DNA of 64,000 nucleotides. Origin: Blastochloris viridis (lineage in GTDB: Bacteria; Pseudomonadota; Alphaproteobacteria; UBA2136; UBA6156). Positions within the stretch are counted from its first letter, which is position 1; each line of letters begins with the position of its first letter. This document shows, in pieces, positions 41,454 through 49,295 of this stretch. The stretch covers positions 868,001 through 932,000 of the forward strand of contig VAFM01000001.1 in assembly GCA_005768725.1 (NCBI GenBank), read 5' to 3'. The notes under the pieces were generated by a model, which searched no databases, was not told where the DNA came from, and saw nothing but the letters and a program-made list of their open reading frames with translations. The position numbers and the translations under genes were made by a program.

Positions 41454-41488
41454 AGAAAGAAAGGCGGCCAATGGGCCACCTTTCTTTT
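41454..41488. terminator. Hairpin terminator between two small reverse genes
   Basis: AAAGAAAGG-C-GGCC AAT-GGGCC-A-CCTTTCTTT is a long near-perfect inverted repeat with T-rich flank on both strands, downstream of the 47-aa gene. Confidence 0.7.
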
Positions 41489-41502
41489 ATTATACAGGAG
41501 CT

Positions 41503-41646
41503 TTACGGCTCCCTTTCGTTATCATGATCATGTTTACGAACCCGTTCGTGGATATGCTCTTCGTCTTCTTGACGTTTCTGCTTTTCGCGAGCGTAAGACT
41601 GTTCACGAAGCTTCTCGATAAGGGATTTTTTTGGCGTATTCGTCAT
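41503..41646 (-). CDS. Highly charged small protein, 47 aa
   Basis: ATG 41646 follows CCAAGGAATATCTT (Shine-Dalgarno AAGGAA). The 47-residue product MTNTPKKSLIEKLREQSYAR... is almost entirely Glu, Lys, Arg, His and Asp and would form a single charged helix (EKQKRQEDEEHIHERVRKHD). It has no membrane segment. A hairpin follows. It could be a nucleic-acid- or protein-binding helix; nothing more can be said. The forward frame covering this region is a shadow. Confidence 0.55.
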   Translation of the reverse strand: MTNTPKKSLIEKLREQSYAREKQKRQEDEEHIHERVRKHDHDNEREP

Positions 41647-41705
41647 AAGATATTCCTTGGAAAAGCACCCGCTGTGCGGGGAAGGTGTTTATTTTCGGTA
41701 ATTGC

Positions 41706-42188
41706 TTATGAGCGGCGAAATAAGCCGTAGACTGACAGGCCGAGGATAGCGAGCATGGCGGGGATATTCCAGCCTGCCAACGAGAGGCCGAGGAGTTTGA
41801 AGGTTTCCTTGTCGCACGGCACGATCTTGACGCGGTTGAGGTTGTTCAGCAGATCATCGGCCGACGAGAACGCCTGCGAGGCATCCGACACGCAACTGGC
41901 CGGGAACGGCAGCCAACCGTGCTGGGCGGCAAACTGCCAGACGGCGATGCCAAGGCCCGTGAGTGCGGCCACACCAATCGCCATGGTTGCCGGACGCTGG
42001 GCCTGCGGCAGGGTATAGGCGGTCATCGTCAAGGCCAGAATGGCCCAGTGAGCGTAGCGCTGCCACCAGCACATTTTGCAGGGAAGAACGCCGAAGCCGT
42101 ACTCCAGCACAAAGCCCGAGGCTGAAAGAACCGCCGCGAAGAAGATCAGCAGCAGCAAGGTCTGGCGGGAGGTGGGCAGGGTCAGCAT
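41706..42188 (-). CDS. dsbB: Disulfide bond formation protein DsbB
   Basis: DsbB reoxidises DsbA in the inner membrane and passes electrons to quinone. Four membrane helices are visible. The first periplasmic redox pair is in LPCKMCWWQRYAHW (CxxC), and the second pair is the more widely spaced Cys of PASCVSDASQAF and KIVPCDKETF. The ATG at 42188 has AAGAAGG 9 bases upstream; an ATG three codons earlier or a TTG at 42221 are less likely starts. No dsbA is adjacent. Confidence 0.9.
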   Translation of the reverse strand: MLTLPTSRQTLLLLIFFAAVLSASGFVLEYGFGVLPCKMCWWQRYAHWAILALTMTAYTLPQAQRPATMAIGVAALTGLGIAVWQFAAQHGWLPFPASCVSDASQAFSSADDLLNNLNRVKIVPCDKETFKLLGLSLAGWNIPAMLAILGLSVYGLFRRS

Positions 42189-42228
42189 GGCGGTCATCCT
42201 TCTTCGTGGGATTTTTCTCAATGGCCGT

Positions 42229-44625
42229 TTAGGTGCGCAGGGTACCGTTCAGCTTGCTCTGGACAGCCTCTACGGCGCTTTGCACGACACCGGTGATATC
42301 GGCCTCGGTGAGCGTTTTGTCGGCGCTCTGGAGCGTCAGAGACACGGCCAGCGATTGCTTATCAGCCTCGATACGGTCGCCGATGTAATGGTCGAAGACT
42401 TCCACCGATTTGAGCAACGGCTGCTTGGTGGCCTGAATGGCGCCGGTGACCTGCTGGGCGGTGACGGTTTTGGGTAGCAGGAAGGCGAGGTCGCGCTGGA
42501 CCGGCGGGTAAGGCGAAGCCGACCACGGACGGGCTTTGCTTTGCAGCTTGAGCATGGGCTCAAGGTGCAGCTCGAACATCGCGACCGGACCGGCGCTGGC
42601 CGGGAAGCCGTAAGATTTGGTAAGGGCGGGGTGCAGTTCGCCGAAGGTTGCCAGTACGAACGGGCCGACGGCGAGTGTGCCGCTGCGGCCGGGGTGGTAG
42701 TGGGCAGGAGCGGTAGCGGTCACTGTAGCGCTTTCGGTCGGGGCGCCAAGGATGCTGAGGACTTGCAGGGCGGCGGCCTTGGCGGTGAAGGTATCCGGCT
42801 TGTCTTCCGGGCCCTTCCAGTTGCGGGCACCGGTGGCCACCAGTACGCCTGCGGCCATGAGCGATTCGGTCAGTTTGCCCTTTTGTACCAAGAAGACCTT
42901 GCCGACTTCGGCCAGACGCGGCGTGGCATCGGAATTCGCGAAGTTCTTGCTGGCGGCATTCAGCAGGCCCGGCAGCAGGCTGGGACGCATGGTGGTCATA
43001 TCGGTTTGCGCCAGAGGGTTGGCGAGCGACAGCAGCTGGGCGCCGTTGGCAAATTTCTTCGCAGTATCGTCACCGATGAAGCTGTAGGTCATGCTTTCCA
43101 AGAAACCGCTTGCAGCGCAGGCGCGGCGGGCCAAGCGGTCCAGCGTGATGGCGGCGCCGTTGACCTCGAACTGGCCGCCGATGCCGTGTGGCAATACGGG
43201 GGCGACGTTCTCGTACCCGATCACGCGCAGCACTTCTTCGGTGAGGTCTTCCGGAGTAGTCATGTAAGTGCGGTAGCTGGGTGGTGTCACCGAAAGCTCG
43301 GTGGCCGACAGCTGCTGGATTTTGAAACCGAGATCTTCCAGTACTTCGATCTGCTTGTCGGCGGCGACGTCCATACCGATGTAACGGCTGAAGAAGCCGG
43401 TATCGTAGGCAATGGCCTGCGTTTTGGCGGCGCCCGCGCCCGCACTGACGGTAGTGGAGATGGTACCACCGGCCCAGTCGGCGATGAGTTGCGCGCAGTA
43501 GCGCAGGGCGTAGGTGCCAAGTTCGGGGTCGACACCACGCTCGAAGCGCTGACGGGCATCGGTGTGAAGCTGGTGAAGCTGGCCGGAGAGCGCGATGCGC
43601 ACCGGGTTGAACCAGGCGGCTTCCAGCACGATATCGGTGGTGTCGTCGGACACGGCGCTACCGGCACCGCCGAGGATACCGCCGAGGCCGACGATGCCTG
43701 CTTCATCGGTGATGATGACATCGCCTTCACCAAGGGTCAGCTTCACGTCGTTGAGACCTTCGAAGACCTCGCCGCCCTTAGCCGCAGCGGCGGTCAATGT
43801 TGTGCCATTCAGCTTCTTGGCATCATAGGCGTGAGCGGGTTGGCCGAGCGCCAGCATAACGTAATTGGTGGCATCGACCAGCGCGTTCTTGGGGCGTAGA
43901 CCGGCGGCTTCCAGCTGCGCGCGGATGTGCGCCGGGCTCTGAACATTTTTAATGCCGGTGATTTCCAGAAGGTTGAATTTGGGACAGTTCTCGGTGGTGG
44001 TGACCGCTTTGATGGACGGCGCGGATTGGCCATCGGTAAGTTGCGGCAGCGGTTTGAGGGTACCAAGACCCATGGCCGCGAGTTCTCGCGCGATACCGAG
44101 GTGGCTGAAGCAGTCGCCGCGGTTAGGCGTCAGCGATACTTCCAGTACGGTTTCCGGGGCAGGCAGAATGCTGTTCAGCGGGGCGCCGACAACGGCATTA
44201 GCGTCTTCGATCTCCCAAATGCCGTTGTGCTCGTTGCCCATGCCCAGTTCGCGCTGGGAGCAGAGCATGCCCTTGGATTCGACATCGCGGATCTTGGAGA
44301 TCTTGATCTCAAAATCGCCCGGCAGTACTGCGCCCGGCATGGCCACGGCGACGGTAATACCGGCGCGGGCGTTGGGTGCGCCGCAGACAATCTGGCGCAG
44401 AGAACCTTCACCGGCATCCACCATGCACACGCCGAGTTTGTCGGCATTGGGGTGCTGCTCGCGGCTGATAACTTTACCAATCACGACATTGTCGAAGCTC
44501 TGGCCCGAGGTGGTGATGGCATCCACTTCGTGGCCCAATTGAATGAGCGCGGCTTCAATGGTTTGCAGCGAGGTACCAGGGGTGATGGCGATAAAGTTTT
44601 CCAGCCAGGAGAGGACGATTTTCAT
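42229..44625 (-). CDS. pheT: Phenylalanyl-tRNA synthetase beta subunit
   Basis: The beta chain of the (alpha-beta)2 enzyme, carrying tRNA-binding and editing domains. The 798-aa protein begins MKIVLSWLENFIAITPGTSL, followed by a tRNA-binding OB domain (VISREQHPNADKLGVCMVDA), the B3/B4 editing domain, B5 and a C-terminal anticodon-binding FDX-ACB domain (SASPYPPVQRDLAFLLPKTV). It is separated from pheS by about 930 bases containing two small lipoprotein genes, whereas pheS and pheT are usually adjacent. TTGACG lies 34 bases before the ATG with a poor -10. Confidence 0.96.
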   Translation of the reverse strand: MKIVLSWLENFIAITPGTSLQTIEAALIQLGHEVDAITTSGQSFDNVVIGKVISREQHPNADKLGVCMVDAGEGSLRQIVCGAPNARAGITVAVAMPGAVLPGDFEIKISKIRDVESKGMLCSQRELGMGNEHNGIWEIEDANAVVGAPLNSILPAPETVLEVSLTPNRGDCFSHLGIARELAAMGLGTLKPLPQLTDGQSAPSIKAVTTTENCPKFNLLEITGIKNVQSPAHIRAQLEAAGLRPKNALVDATNYVMLALGQPAHAYDAKKLNGTTLTAAAAKGGEVFEGLNDVKLTLGEGDVIITDEAGIVGLGGILGGAGSAVSDDTTDIVLEAAWFNPVRIALSGQLHQLHTDARQRFERGVDPELGTYALRYCAQLIADWAGGTISTTVSAGAGAAKTQAIAYDTGFFSRYIGMDVAADKQIEVLEDLGFKIQQLSATELSVTPPSYRTYMTTPEDLTEEVLRVIGYENVAPVLPHGIGGQFEVNGAAITLDRLARRACAASGFLESMTYSFIGDDTAKKFANGAQLLSLANPLAQTDMTTMRPSLLPGLLNAASKNFANSDATPRLAEVGKVFLVQKGKLTESLMAAGVLVATGARNWKGPEDKPDTFTAKAAALQVLSILGAPTESATVTATAPAHYHPGRSGTLAVGPFVLATFGELHPALTKSYGFPASAGPVAMFELHLEPMLKLQSKARPWSASPYPPVQRDLAFLLPKTVTAQQVTGAIQATKQPLLKSVEVFDHYIGDRIEADKQSLAVSLTLQSADKTLTEADITGVVQSAVEAVQSKLNGTLRT

Positions 44626-44683
44626 GCCCTTTTTTGGCCTTTTGGCGCTGTTCCGTCAAGCGTTTCCGTAGGGTTAAGGGGCG

Positions 44684-45223
44684 TTACGGCGCGCTTTTGG
44701 TAAAGCTCATGACAAGCTCGGCCACCGGAACCCCGAATTTGGAGAGCGTATTGCGGTTTTGGACCGTGTTATGCGGCATCATCCACATCCAGTCGTTGGA
44801 TGACAGGGTGATGGTCTTGCCGTTGTCGCGCGTGATGGTGATGGGATAGCGGAACTGAATCGCCGAGCCGGATTCTGTGCCCTTCGCCAGACCAGGTACG
44901 TCGGCCGCCTTGCCTTCCAGTTGGCCCGGCGCGATTTCGACCACGCTCCAGTTGCGCTTCTGGGTTTTGCCAGAGGTGTAGGTGAAGTCTTCCGCCATTT
45001 CCAGTGTGCGGCGGCCACGACTATCTTTCCCTGCGGTACCTTCCACCTTCACGTAAAAACGGTCGGTCTGGCGTCCACGGAAATCGTAGATGGCACCATA
45101 ACCATGGGTGGTGCCGGAGAAGTAGGTGATGAAATCCATTTTCGGGGTTTCGGCGGCATAATAATCGGGCCCCGCCGCACAGGCGGAAAGACCAAGGACA
45201 GCAAGCAAGCAGAAGCGTTTCAT
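44684..45223 (-). CDS. DUF3833-family lipoprotein
   Basis: From ATG 45223 the 179-aa protein begins MKRFCLLAVLGLSACAAGPD, a lipoprotein signal with lipobox LSAC. The remainder matches the DUF3833 pattern: a GYGAIYDFRGRQTDRFYVKV strand, LEMAEDFTYTSGKTQKRNW, the WSVVEIAPGQLEGKAADVPG segment, and a C-terminal NDWMWMMPHNTVQNRNTLSK followed by FGVPVAELVMSF. Function is unknown, but the family is often periplasmic and near stress or lipid genes. It lies between pheT and a 42-aa lipoprotein gene, all on the same strand. Confidence 0.8.
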   Translation of the reverse strand: MKRFCLLAVLGLSACAAGPDYYAAETPKMDFITYFSGTTHGYGAIYDFRGRQTDRFYVKVEGTAGKDSRGRRTLEMAEDFTYTSGKTQKRNWSVVEIAPGQLEGKAADVPGLAKGTESGSAIQFRYPITITRDNGKTITLSSNDWMWMMPHNTVQNRNTLSKFGVPVAELVMSFTKSAP

Positions 45224-45263
45224 GCACAGACAACCGCAACGGGGCACAGAGGTTCCGGACGAC

Positions 45264-45289
45264 GAAAAAAAGGCTCCCGCAGGAGCCTT
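45264..45289 (-). terminator. Intrinsic terminator after the 42-aa lipoprotein gene
   Basis: On the minus strand AAGGCTCC TGC GGGAGCCTT is followed by a T-run, 15 bases after the stop. Confidence 0.88.
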
Positions 45290-45303
45290 GCAACAGCCTG
45301 AAC

Positions 45304-45432
45304 CTACTGGTTCTTCAGGGTGCTGTCGTTGGAGTAGGCGGGGACCAGCGGATCCGGTTGAACGCATTGCTGGGCGCTTGCGCAGCCAGCCAGCAGTACA
45401 ACAGCTGCGAGGGTGAAGAGAGCTTTTTTCAT
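45304..45432 (-). CDS. Small lipoprotein, 42 aa
   Basis: ATG 45432 starts MKKALFTLAAVVLLAGCASA: an n-region with two lysines, a hydrophobic core and lipobox LAGC with Cys17 as the acylation site. Only 26 residues remain after processing (CASAQQCVQPDPLVPAYSND...), and include one extra Cys. It resembles other tiny entericidin- or LptM-like outer-membrane lipoproteins in design but shares no clear sequence. A terminator follows immediately, so it is a monocistronic unit separating pheS from pheT. Confidence 0.7.
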   Translation of the reverse strand: MKKALFTLAAVVLLAGCASAQQCVQPDPLVPAYSNDSTLKNQ

Positions 45433-45552
45433 TGTCGTGTCCTATCTCTGGATATTGGAGCGATTGGGTTTACACCCTATTAACGCACTCAATTGGGTTC
45501 GGTTCGGTCCGGTTGCAAAAATTTTTGCCTCTGCCGCCGGTAGTCTCCTGCC

Positions 45553-46590
45553 TTAGGCTGCCGAGACCGCTGCCTTGCCAAACTGGCGCAGGAATGCGGA
45601 GTGACTCTCGTAGAACAGCCGGAGGTCGGAAATACCATACTTCAGCATAGCGAGACGTTCAACCCCTGCGCCAAAGGCAAAGCCCTGAACTTCCGCGACA
45701 TCCAGCCCGCCCACGGCCAGCACGTTCCGGTGCACCATGCCGCAACCGAGGACTTCCAGCCAACCGGTCTGCTTGCAGACACGGCAGCCTGCGCCACGGC
45801 ACATGTGGCATTCCACGTCCATTTCGGCACTCGGCTCGGTGAACGGGAAATAGTGCGGGCGCATGCGGGTTTTGAGCGGTTTGCCGAAGTAGATGCGCAG
45901 GAATTCGCTGAGCACGCCACGCATGTGGGCAAAAGTAGTGCCGCTGTCGACCATCATGCCCTCCACCTGGTGGAACTGCGGCGTGTGGGTCAGGTCGTAG
46001 TCGCGGCGATACACGCGGCCGATACCCATGACGCGGAACGGCGGTTTGACGTTCTCCAGCGTACGTACCTGCACATTGCTGGTTTGCGTGCGGAGGAGAT
46101 AGCGACTGCCTTCTTCGTTAAACGGATTCAAATAGAACGTATCCTGATCCTGGCGGGCGGGGTGGTGCTCCGGCAGGTTCAGCTTGGTGAAGTTGTAATC
46201 GTCGGTTTCGACTTCCGGGCCATAGGCGTGGGTAAAGCCTAAAGACCGCAAGGCAGCGGCAATGTCTTCCATCGCGGCGGTGATGGGGTGGATGCGGCCG
46301 CCGAAGGTCGGGTCGGCCGGCAGGGTCACATCGATGGCCTCATTCGCCAGTTTAGCGTTGAGGGCTTCGGTTTCCAGTTGCTCCTTGCGCGTCGTAATCG
46401 CGGCGGCGAGCTCGGTCTTCAGCACGTTCAGTTCGGCACCGCGGACCTTGCGGGCCTCGGGGTCGAGCTTGCCCAGCTCTTTCATCTGGGCCGTGAGCGT
46501 ACCGTTCTGGCCAAGGTATTGAATGCGGATAGCCTCCAGTGCTTCGGCACCGGCGGCGGGAATTTGCTGCAAGACGGGTTGGATATCCAT
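45553..46590 (-). CDS. pheS: Phenylalanyl-tRNA synthetase alpha subunit
   Basis: The catalytic class II chain. From ATG 46590 (MDIQPVLQQIPAAGAEALEA) it is 345 aa, with an N-terminal coiled-coil that contacts tRNA, then class II motifs: TPQFHQVEGMMVD (motif 2 region), FRVMGIGRVYRRD, and the C-terminal motif 3 region GAGVERLAMLKYGISDLR. CMCRGAGCRVCKQTG (residues about 275-290) is a Cys-rich loop found in some alphaproteobacterial PheS. The frame is open to 46650, but no Shine-Dalgarno exists and a TTTTCA-17-TATAAC promoter ends 7 bases before ATG 46590, pointing to a leaderless message. Confidence 0.96.
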   Translation of the reverse strand: MDIQPVLQQIPAAGAEALEAIRIQYLGQNGTLTAQMKELGKLDPEARKVRGAELNVLKTELAAAITTRKEQLETEALNAKLANEAIDVTLPADPTFGGRIHPITAAMEDIAAALRSLGFTHAYGPEVETDDYNFTKLNLPEHHPARQDQDTFYLNPFNEEGSRYLLRTQTSNVQVRTLENVKPPFRVMGIGRVYRRDYDLTHTPQFHQVEGMMVDSGTTFAHMRGVLSEFLRIYFGKPLKTRMRPHYFPFTEPSAEMDVECHMCRGAGCRVCKQTGWLEVLGCGMVHRNVLAVGGLDVAEVQGFAFGAGVERLAMLKYGISDLRLFYESHSAFLRQFGKAAVSAA

Positions 46591-46597
46591 GAGGGTG

Positions 46598-46626
46598 GTT
46601 ATACGGCATGTTGCACGCCTTGAAAA
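46598..46626 (-). promoter_or_regulatory. Leaderless-type promoter of pheS
   Basis: On the minus strand TTTTCA (46621-46626), 17 bases, TATAAC (46598-46603), then 7 bases to ATG 46590. The -35 is weak, the -10 good. Confidence 0.45.
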
Positions 46627-46745
46627 GGTTAGCGTTGACGCCACGCCCACCTATGTATACCCTGAAAGTCTGATTTTCTGACTGTTTAGTATCACATACC
46701 CCTTCTCCACCCCCTGACTACCTCTAACGGCAAAGGAGTTTTGCC

Positions 46746-46910
46746 ATGAAAGCCAGATACATCGAGCATAGTTCCGGCCCCCGCACAGCCATCGGCGTCC
46801 TCGTCACTGACTCGCCTGTGCCGCAGGAGCGGCCAGAAGAGACCTTCTTCCGCGACACCCCGTTCAAAGTTGCGGAAAGGCCCGTGCCAAAGCTCGCAAC
46901 GTCGAACTGA
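46746..46910 (+). CDS. Small protein of unknown function, 54 aa
   Basis: ATG 46746 follows AAAGGAGTTTTGCC. The product MKARYIEHSSGPRTAIGVLV... is polar and proline-rich (TDSPVPQERPEETFFRDTPF) without a membrane segment. It is followed 24 bases later by a second small gene with its own Shine-Dalgarno, and both precede the terminator at 47101. Short length means this rests on the ribosome binding site and coding context only. Confidence 0.5.
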   Translation: MKARYIEHSSGPRTAIGVLVTDSPVPQERPEETFFRDTPFKVAERPVPKLATSN

Positions 46911-46934
46911 CGCTCACTTTGCAGGAGAAATTCT

Positions 46935-47084
46935 ATGAAGATGCCTCACCTTTTTCTGCTGGTTGATCGGCTTCCAAGCCTGACAGCCAGAGAATATGCT
47001 CTTGCCCTTGATCAGCGTGCGGCCCAACAGGCGGCCTTTGCAAACACCCCCACGCGTGAGCAGGCACCTTCTGAAAAACGATGA
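46935..47084 (+). CDS. Small protein of unknown function, 49 aa
   Basis: ATG 46935 follows GCAGGAGAAATTCT. The product MKMPHLFLLVDRLPSLTARE... has a short hydrophobic start (MPHLFLLV), an Ala/Gln-rich helix (YALALDQRAAQQAAFANT) and a polar end. No signal or membrane segment of adequate length. Second gene of a two-gene unit with the 54-aa gene. Unrecognised. Confidence 0.5.
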   Translation: MKMPHLFLLVDRLPSLTAREYALALDQRAAQQAAFANTPTREQAPSEKR

Positions 47085-47100
47085 GATTTCCGTCTCACAC

Positions 47101-47126
47101 AAAAAGCCGCCCTTCGGGGCGGCTTT
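47101..47126. terminator. Bidirectional terminator between the small genes and rplT
   Basis: AAAAGCCGCCC TTCG GGGCGGCTTTT is a perfect stem with a stable UUCG-type loop, shared by convergent units. Confidence 0.92.
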
Positions 47127-47141
47127 TCTGCGCTGTAAGAA

Positions 47142-47501
47142 CTACTTCTTCAGTGCGGTCTTGGCTTGCTCAACAATCGCCTTAAACGCGGTGTTTTCGA
47201 AAGCGGCCAGGTGGGCCAGAACCTTACGGTCGACCTGCACGTTGGCCTTCTTCAGACCACCCATGAAGACGCTGTAGGACAGGCCTTCTTGACGGGCAGC
47301 GGCGTTGATGCGCTGGATCCAGAGGCTGCGGAAATCGCGCTTTTTGTTGCGACGGTCGCGGTACTGGTAGCGGAGGGCCTTTTCGACCTTCTCGATGGCA
47401 ACACGGAAGCAGGACTTGGCGCGACCGCGGTAGCCCTTGGCCATGTTGAGGATTTTCTTGTGGCGGCGGCGGTTACCGGCACCGTAAGCGGAACGAGTCA
47501 T
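47142..47501 (-). CDS. rplT: Large ribosomal subunit protein bL20
   Basis: bL20 is an early-binding 50S assembly protein. The 119-aa sequence is typical: [60 protein letters not shown] and the final [20 protein letters not shown]. It starts 15 bases after rpmI. Its usual neighbour pheS is nearby but on the far side of two forward small genes and a terminator. Confidence 0.98.
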   Translation of the reverse strand: MTRSAYGAGNRRRHKKILNMAKGYRGRAKSCFRVAIEKVEKALRYQYRDRRNKKRDFRSLWIQRINAAARQEGLSYSVFMGGLKKANVQVDRKVLAHLAAFENTAFKAIVEQAKTALKK

Positions 47502-47516
47502 CTAACTATCCTTCCC

Positions 47517-47816
47517 TTATTCTGCGGACTTGGTGAGGCCCAGAGCGGCGGCAGCAGCAGCGGCACGACGACGGATAGCACTCTTGATTGCTTGGGAACG
47601 CTTGCGCTTGGCGCCGAGGCTCGGAACAAGGCGGTTAACCTGCTCAAAGTTGCTCTCGTGAACCATAGTGGTACCCTGGCTCAGACGAGCCTTTTGACCG
47701 CGCTTGGCCAGGAAGTGGCCGTGGGCGCCCTTGGAACGGACAATTTTACCGGTACCGGTTGCCTTGCGGAAACGCTTAGCAGCGGCTTTACGGGTCTTCA
47801 ATTTGAAGCCTGCCAT
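47517..47816 (-). CDS. rpmI: Large ribosomal subunit protein bL35 with C-terminal extension
   Basis: bL35 is a small 50S protein. Residues 1-65 match the family: KLKTRKAAAKRFRKATGTGK, IVRSKGAHGHFLAKRGQKAR and GTTMVHESNFEQVNRLVPSL. At 99 aa it is about 30 residues longer than usual; the extra part (KRKRSQAIKSAIRRRAAAAA..., AALGLTKSAE) is basic then alanine-rich. It is the first gene of rpmI-rplT; infC, which often precedes it, is absent. A TTGACG-17-TAAAAG promoter lies about 86 bases upstream. Confidence 0.93.
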   Translation of the reverse strand: MAGFKLKTRKAAAKRFRKATGTGKIVRSKGAHGHFLAKRGQKARLSQGTTMVHESNFEQVNRLVPSLGAKRKRSQAIKSAIRRRAAAAAAALGLTKSAE

Positions 47817-47901
47817 GATGGGAATCTCCCATTGATTTCAACTCCCTGCAAGGCGGATACTCTCTGTATCACTTGGTGGCCCGGGGGGCTGTATGAGGTG
47901 G

Positions 47902-47930
47902 CTTTTAGGGGGAAACCGTACGCACGTCAA
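47902..47930 (-). promoter_or_regulatory. Promoter of rpmI-rplT
   Basis: On the minus strand TTGACG (47925-47930), 17 bases, TAAAAG (47902-47907). The leader of about 75 bases is where bL20 autoregulation acts in other bacteria; I could not fit a convincing L20-binding pseudoknot. Confidence 0.6.
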
Positions 47931-47950
47931 GCATTTCGGTAGTTTAACCT

Positions 47951-47981
47951 CAAAAAAAGACCGTCACCCAAGAGTGACGGC
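47951..47981 (-). terminator. Terminator containing the stop codon of the 235-aa gene
   Basis: On the minus strand CCGTCAC TCTTGG GTGACGG is followed by TCTTTTTTT. The stop codon TGA lies inside the hairpin. Confidence 0.85.
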
Positions 47982-48671
47982 AAGTTGCTGGGGCGTGAAC
48001 GCCAGTTGACGCGCATAGATATAAGGTGCCGGATCTACTTCCGGATGATTTTTGGCGAAGCGGGCGCACCACGCCTTGTCGGTTGCCGGCAGTAGCACGA
48101 CCTCCACCCGCACGCGGGTAAGCGGGCCTTTGGTAGCACGCTTATCGGCCCCCGCCTGTGAGACAGCCTGCCACGTGGTATAACCGCCTGGCGCATTGCA
48201 AAGGTGGGTCATGATCTTCATGAGATCCGCGACGATCCGGTTCAGGAAACGCTCGGCCAAGACAGGCGGCAAAGATGGCGCTGTGCGGACGATCCCTTCA
48301 AGGAAGGCCAGCTTCTCTTCGATCTGCAGAAGATTGGCATGACGGCCATGACGGCGGGATGCGTATTCTTCAGAGCCAAACTCACGCTTGTAATGGGCGA
48401 TGGTTTCGAGAACATCGGCAAACTCCTCATTCAGGTGAGCGATATTTTCTTTCGGAGTGAACAGAAGGCCTATCTCATGTTGTGCTTCGGCCAGTTCTTC
48501 GGTCAGTTTGCGGCCGATATCGCCGATGTACTGGAGAATGGGTTCGCTTGCCATGTCGCGGGCAAAGAGAAACCCGCCCAACAGCCAGACGTGCTCAATC
48601 ACTTCGTATCGCATGAGCTTGTAGGTAAAAAAGGCGCGAAAGGCACCCGGTTGAGACACTGAAACAGTCAT
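47964..48671 (-). CDS. Unknown soluble protein, 235 aa
   Basis: I do not recognise this protein. ATG 48671 is supported by AAGGAGGTCACCATC; the open frame extends to 48743 but is less plausible. The product starts MTVSVSQPGAFRAFFTYKLM and is helical, with the segments EPILQYIGDIGRKLTEELAE, HLNEEFADVLETIAHYKREF and a C-terminal part rich in Val/Leu strands (GPLTRVRVEVVLLPATDKAW). No membrane segment or signal. It diverges from the globin-coupled receptor and ends within its own terminator. A TTGCCC-18-TATACG promoter candidate lies at 48714-48743. Confidence 0.65.
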   Translation of the reverse strand: MTVSVSQPGAFRAFFTYKLMRYEVIEHVWLLGGFLFARDMASEPILQYIGDIGRKLTEELAEAQHEIGLLFTPKENIAHLNEEFADVLETIAHYKREFGSEEYASRRHGRHANLLQIEEKLAFLEGIVRTAPSLPPVLAERFLNRIVADLMKIMTHLCNAPGGYTTWQAVSQAGADKRATKGPLTRVRVEVVLLPATDKAWCARFAKNHPEVDPAPYIYARQLAFTPQQLAVTLG

Positions 48672-48772
48672 GATGGTGACCTCCTTGGGCCAGGGTGAGA
48701 GAAGACTCAATTGCGTATACCTCTTTCTGAGGCACAAGGGCAACGCTTAAGATATTTATTAAATGCGCGTGA

Positions 48773-48800
48773 TTGAAATAAACGTTCCGTACCGTATGGT
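48773..48800 (+). promoter_or_regulatory. Candidate promoter of the globin-coupled receptor
   Basis: TTGAAA (48773-48778), 16 bases, TATGGT (48795-48800). AAAGGATCCGTC then precedes ATG 48834. Confidence 0.4.
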
Positions 48801-48833
48801 GAGCTCAAGAATAATGACCTTAAAGGATCCGTC

Positions 48834-49295
48834 ATGACGTTTACGCTGGACCTGACCGCCCGCGCAGCCTATCTCCGCCTCGCAACACCTTCCACCGCCG
48901 CCGACATGCGCCGTATCTGGCCCCTGATCGAGACGCCGCTCGATGCGATTCTCGACCGGTTTTACCGACATATCGGTGCTCAGCCGGAGCTTGCCCCGAT
49001 GCTGAAGGGACGTGACATTGGCCGTATCAAAAACGCACAGTTTGAGCACTGGAAAGGTATTTTCCTGAACGGATTTGACCGTGATTATGAAACACGTGTG
49101 ACGCGCATCGGTATTGCACACGCCAAAATCGGACTTGGTCCGCGTTGGTTTTTTGGCGCCTATTGCCTAACTCGGGCCGCAGATAGCCTCTTCTCTCGGA
49201 CTTCTCCATCGCCTGCGCGGCGATGCCACCCAGCTAACCCAGGTATTTCAGCGGGTGGTGTTTATGGACATGGACGCTATTTATGCGGTGTATGA
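48834..49295 (+). CDS. Globin-coupled chemoreceptor, N-terminal part before a frameshift
   Basis: A heme-based (O2/redox) sensor domain of the globin-coupled-sensor class. Residues 1-112 fit the protoglobin/GCS fold: [14 protein letters not shown], helix segments, [20 protein letters not shown], and the proximal-His region [20 protein letters not shown] with His96. From about residue 120 (SLFS, then [14 protein letters not shown]) the sequence no longer resembles a globin. The globin's last helix and the signalling domain continue in the next frame from about 49198. A one-base insertion near 49196-49199 in TCTCTC explains this. The listed end is the stop in the shifted frame. Confidence 0.8.
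   Translation: MTFTLDLTARAAYLRLATPSTAADMRRIWPLIETPLDAILDRFYRHIGAQPELAPMLKGRDIGRIKNAQFEHWKGIFLNGFDRDYETRVTRIGIAHAKIGLGPRWFFGAYCLTRAADSLFSRTSPSPARRCHPANPGISAGGVYGHGRYLCGV

Noticed and set aside
41329..41730. 133-codon plus-strand frame
   Set aside because: Overlaps a bidirectional hairpin and the better-supported 47-aa minus-strand gene; no Shine-Dalgarno.
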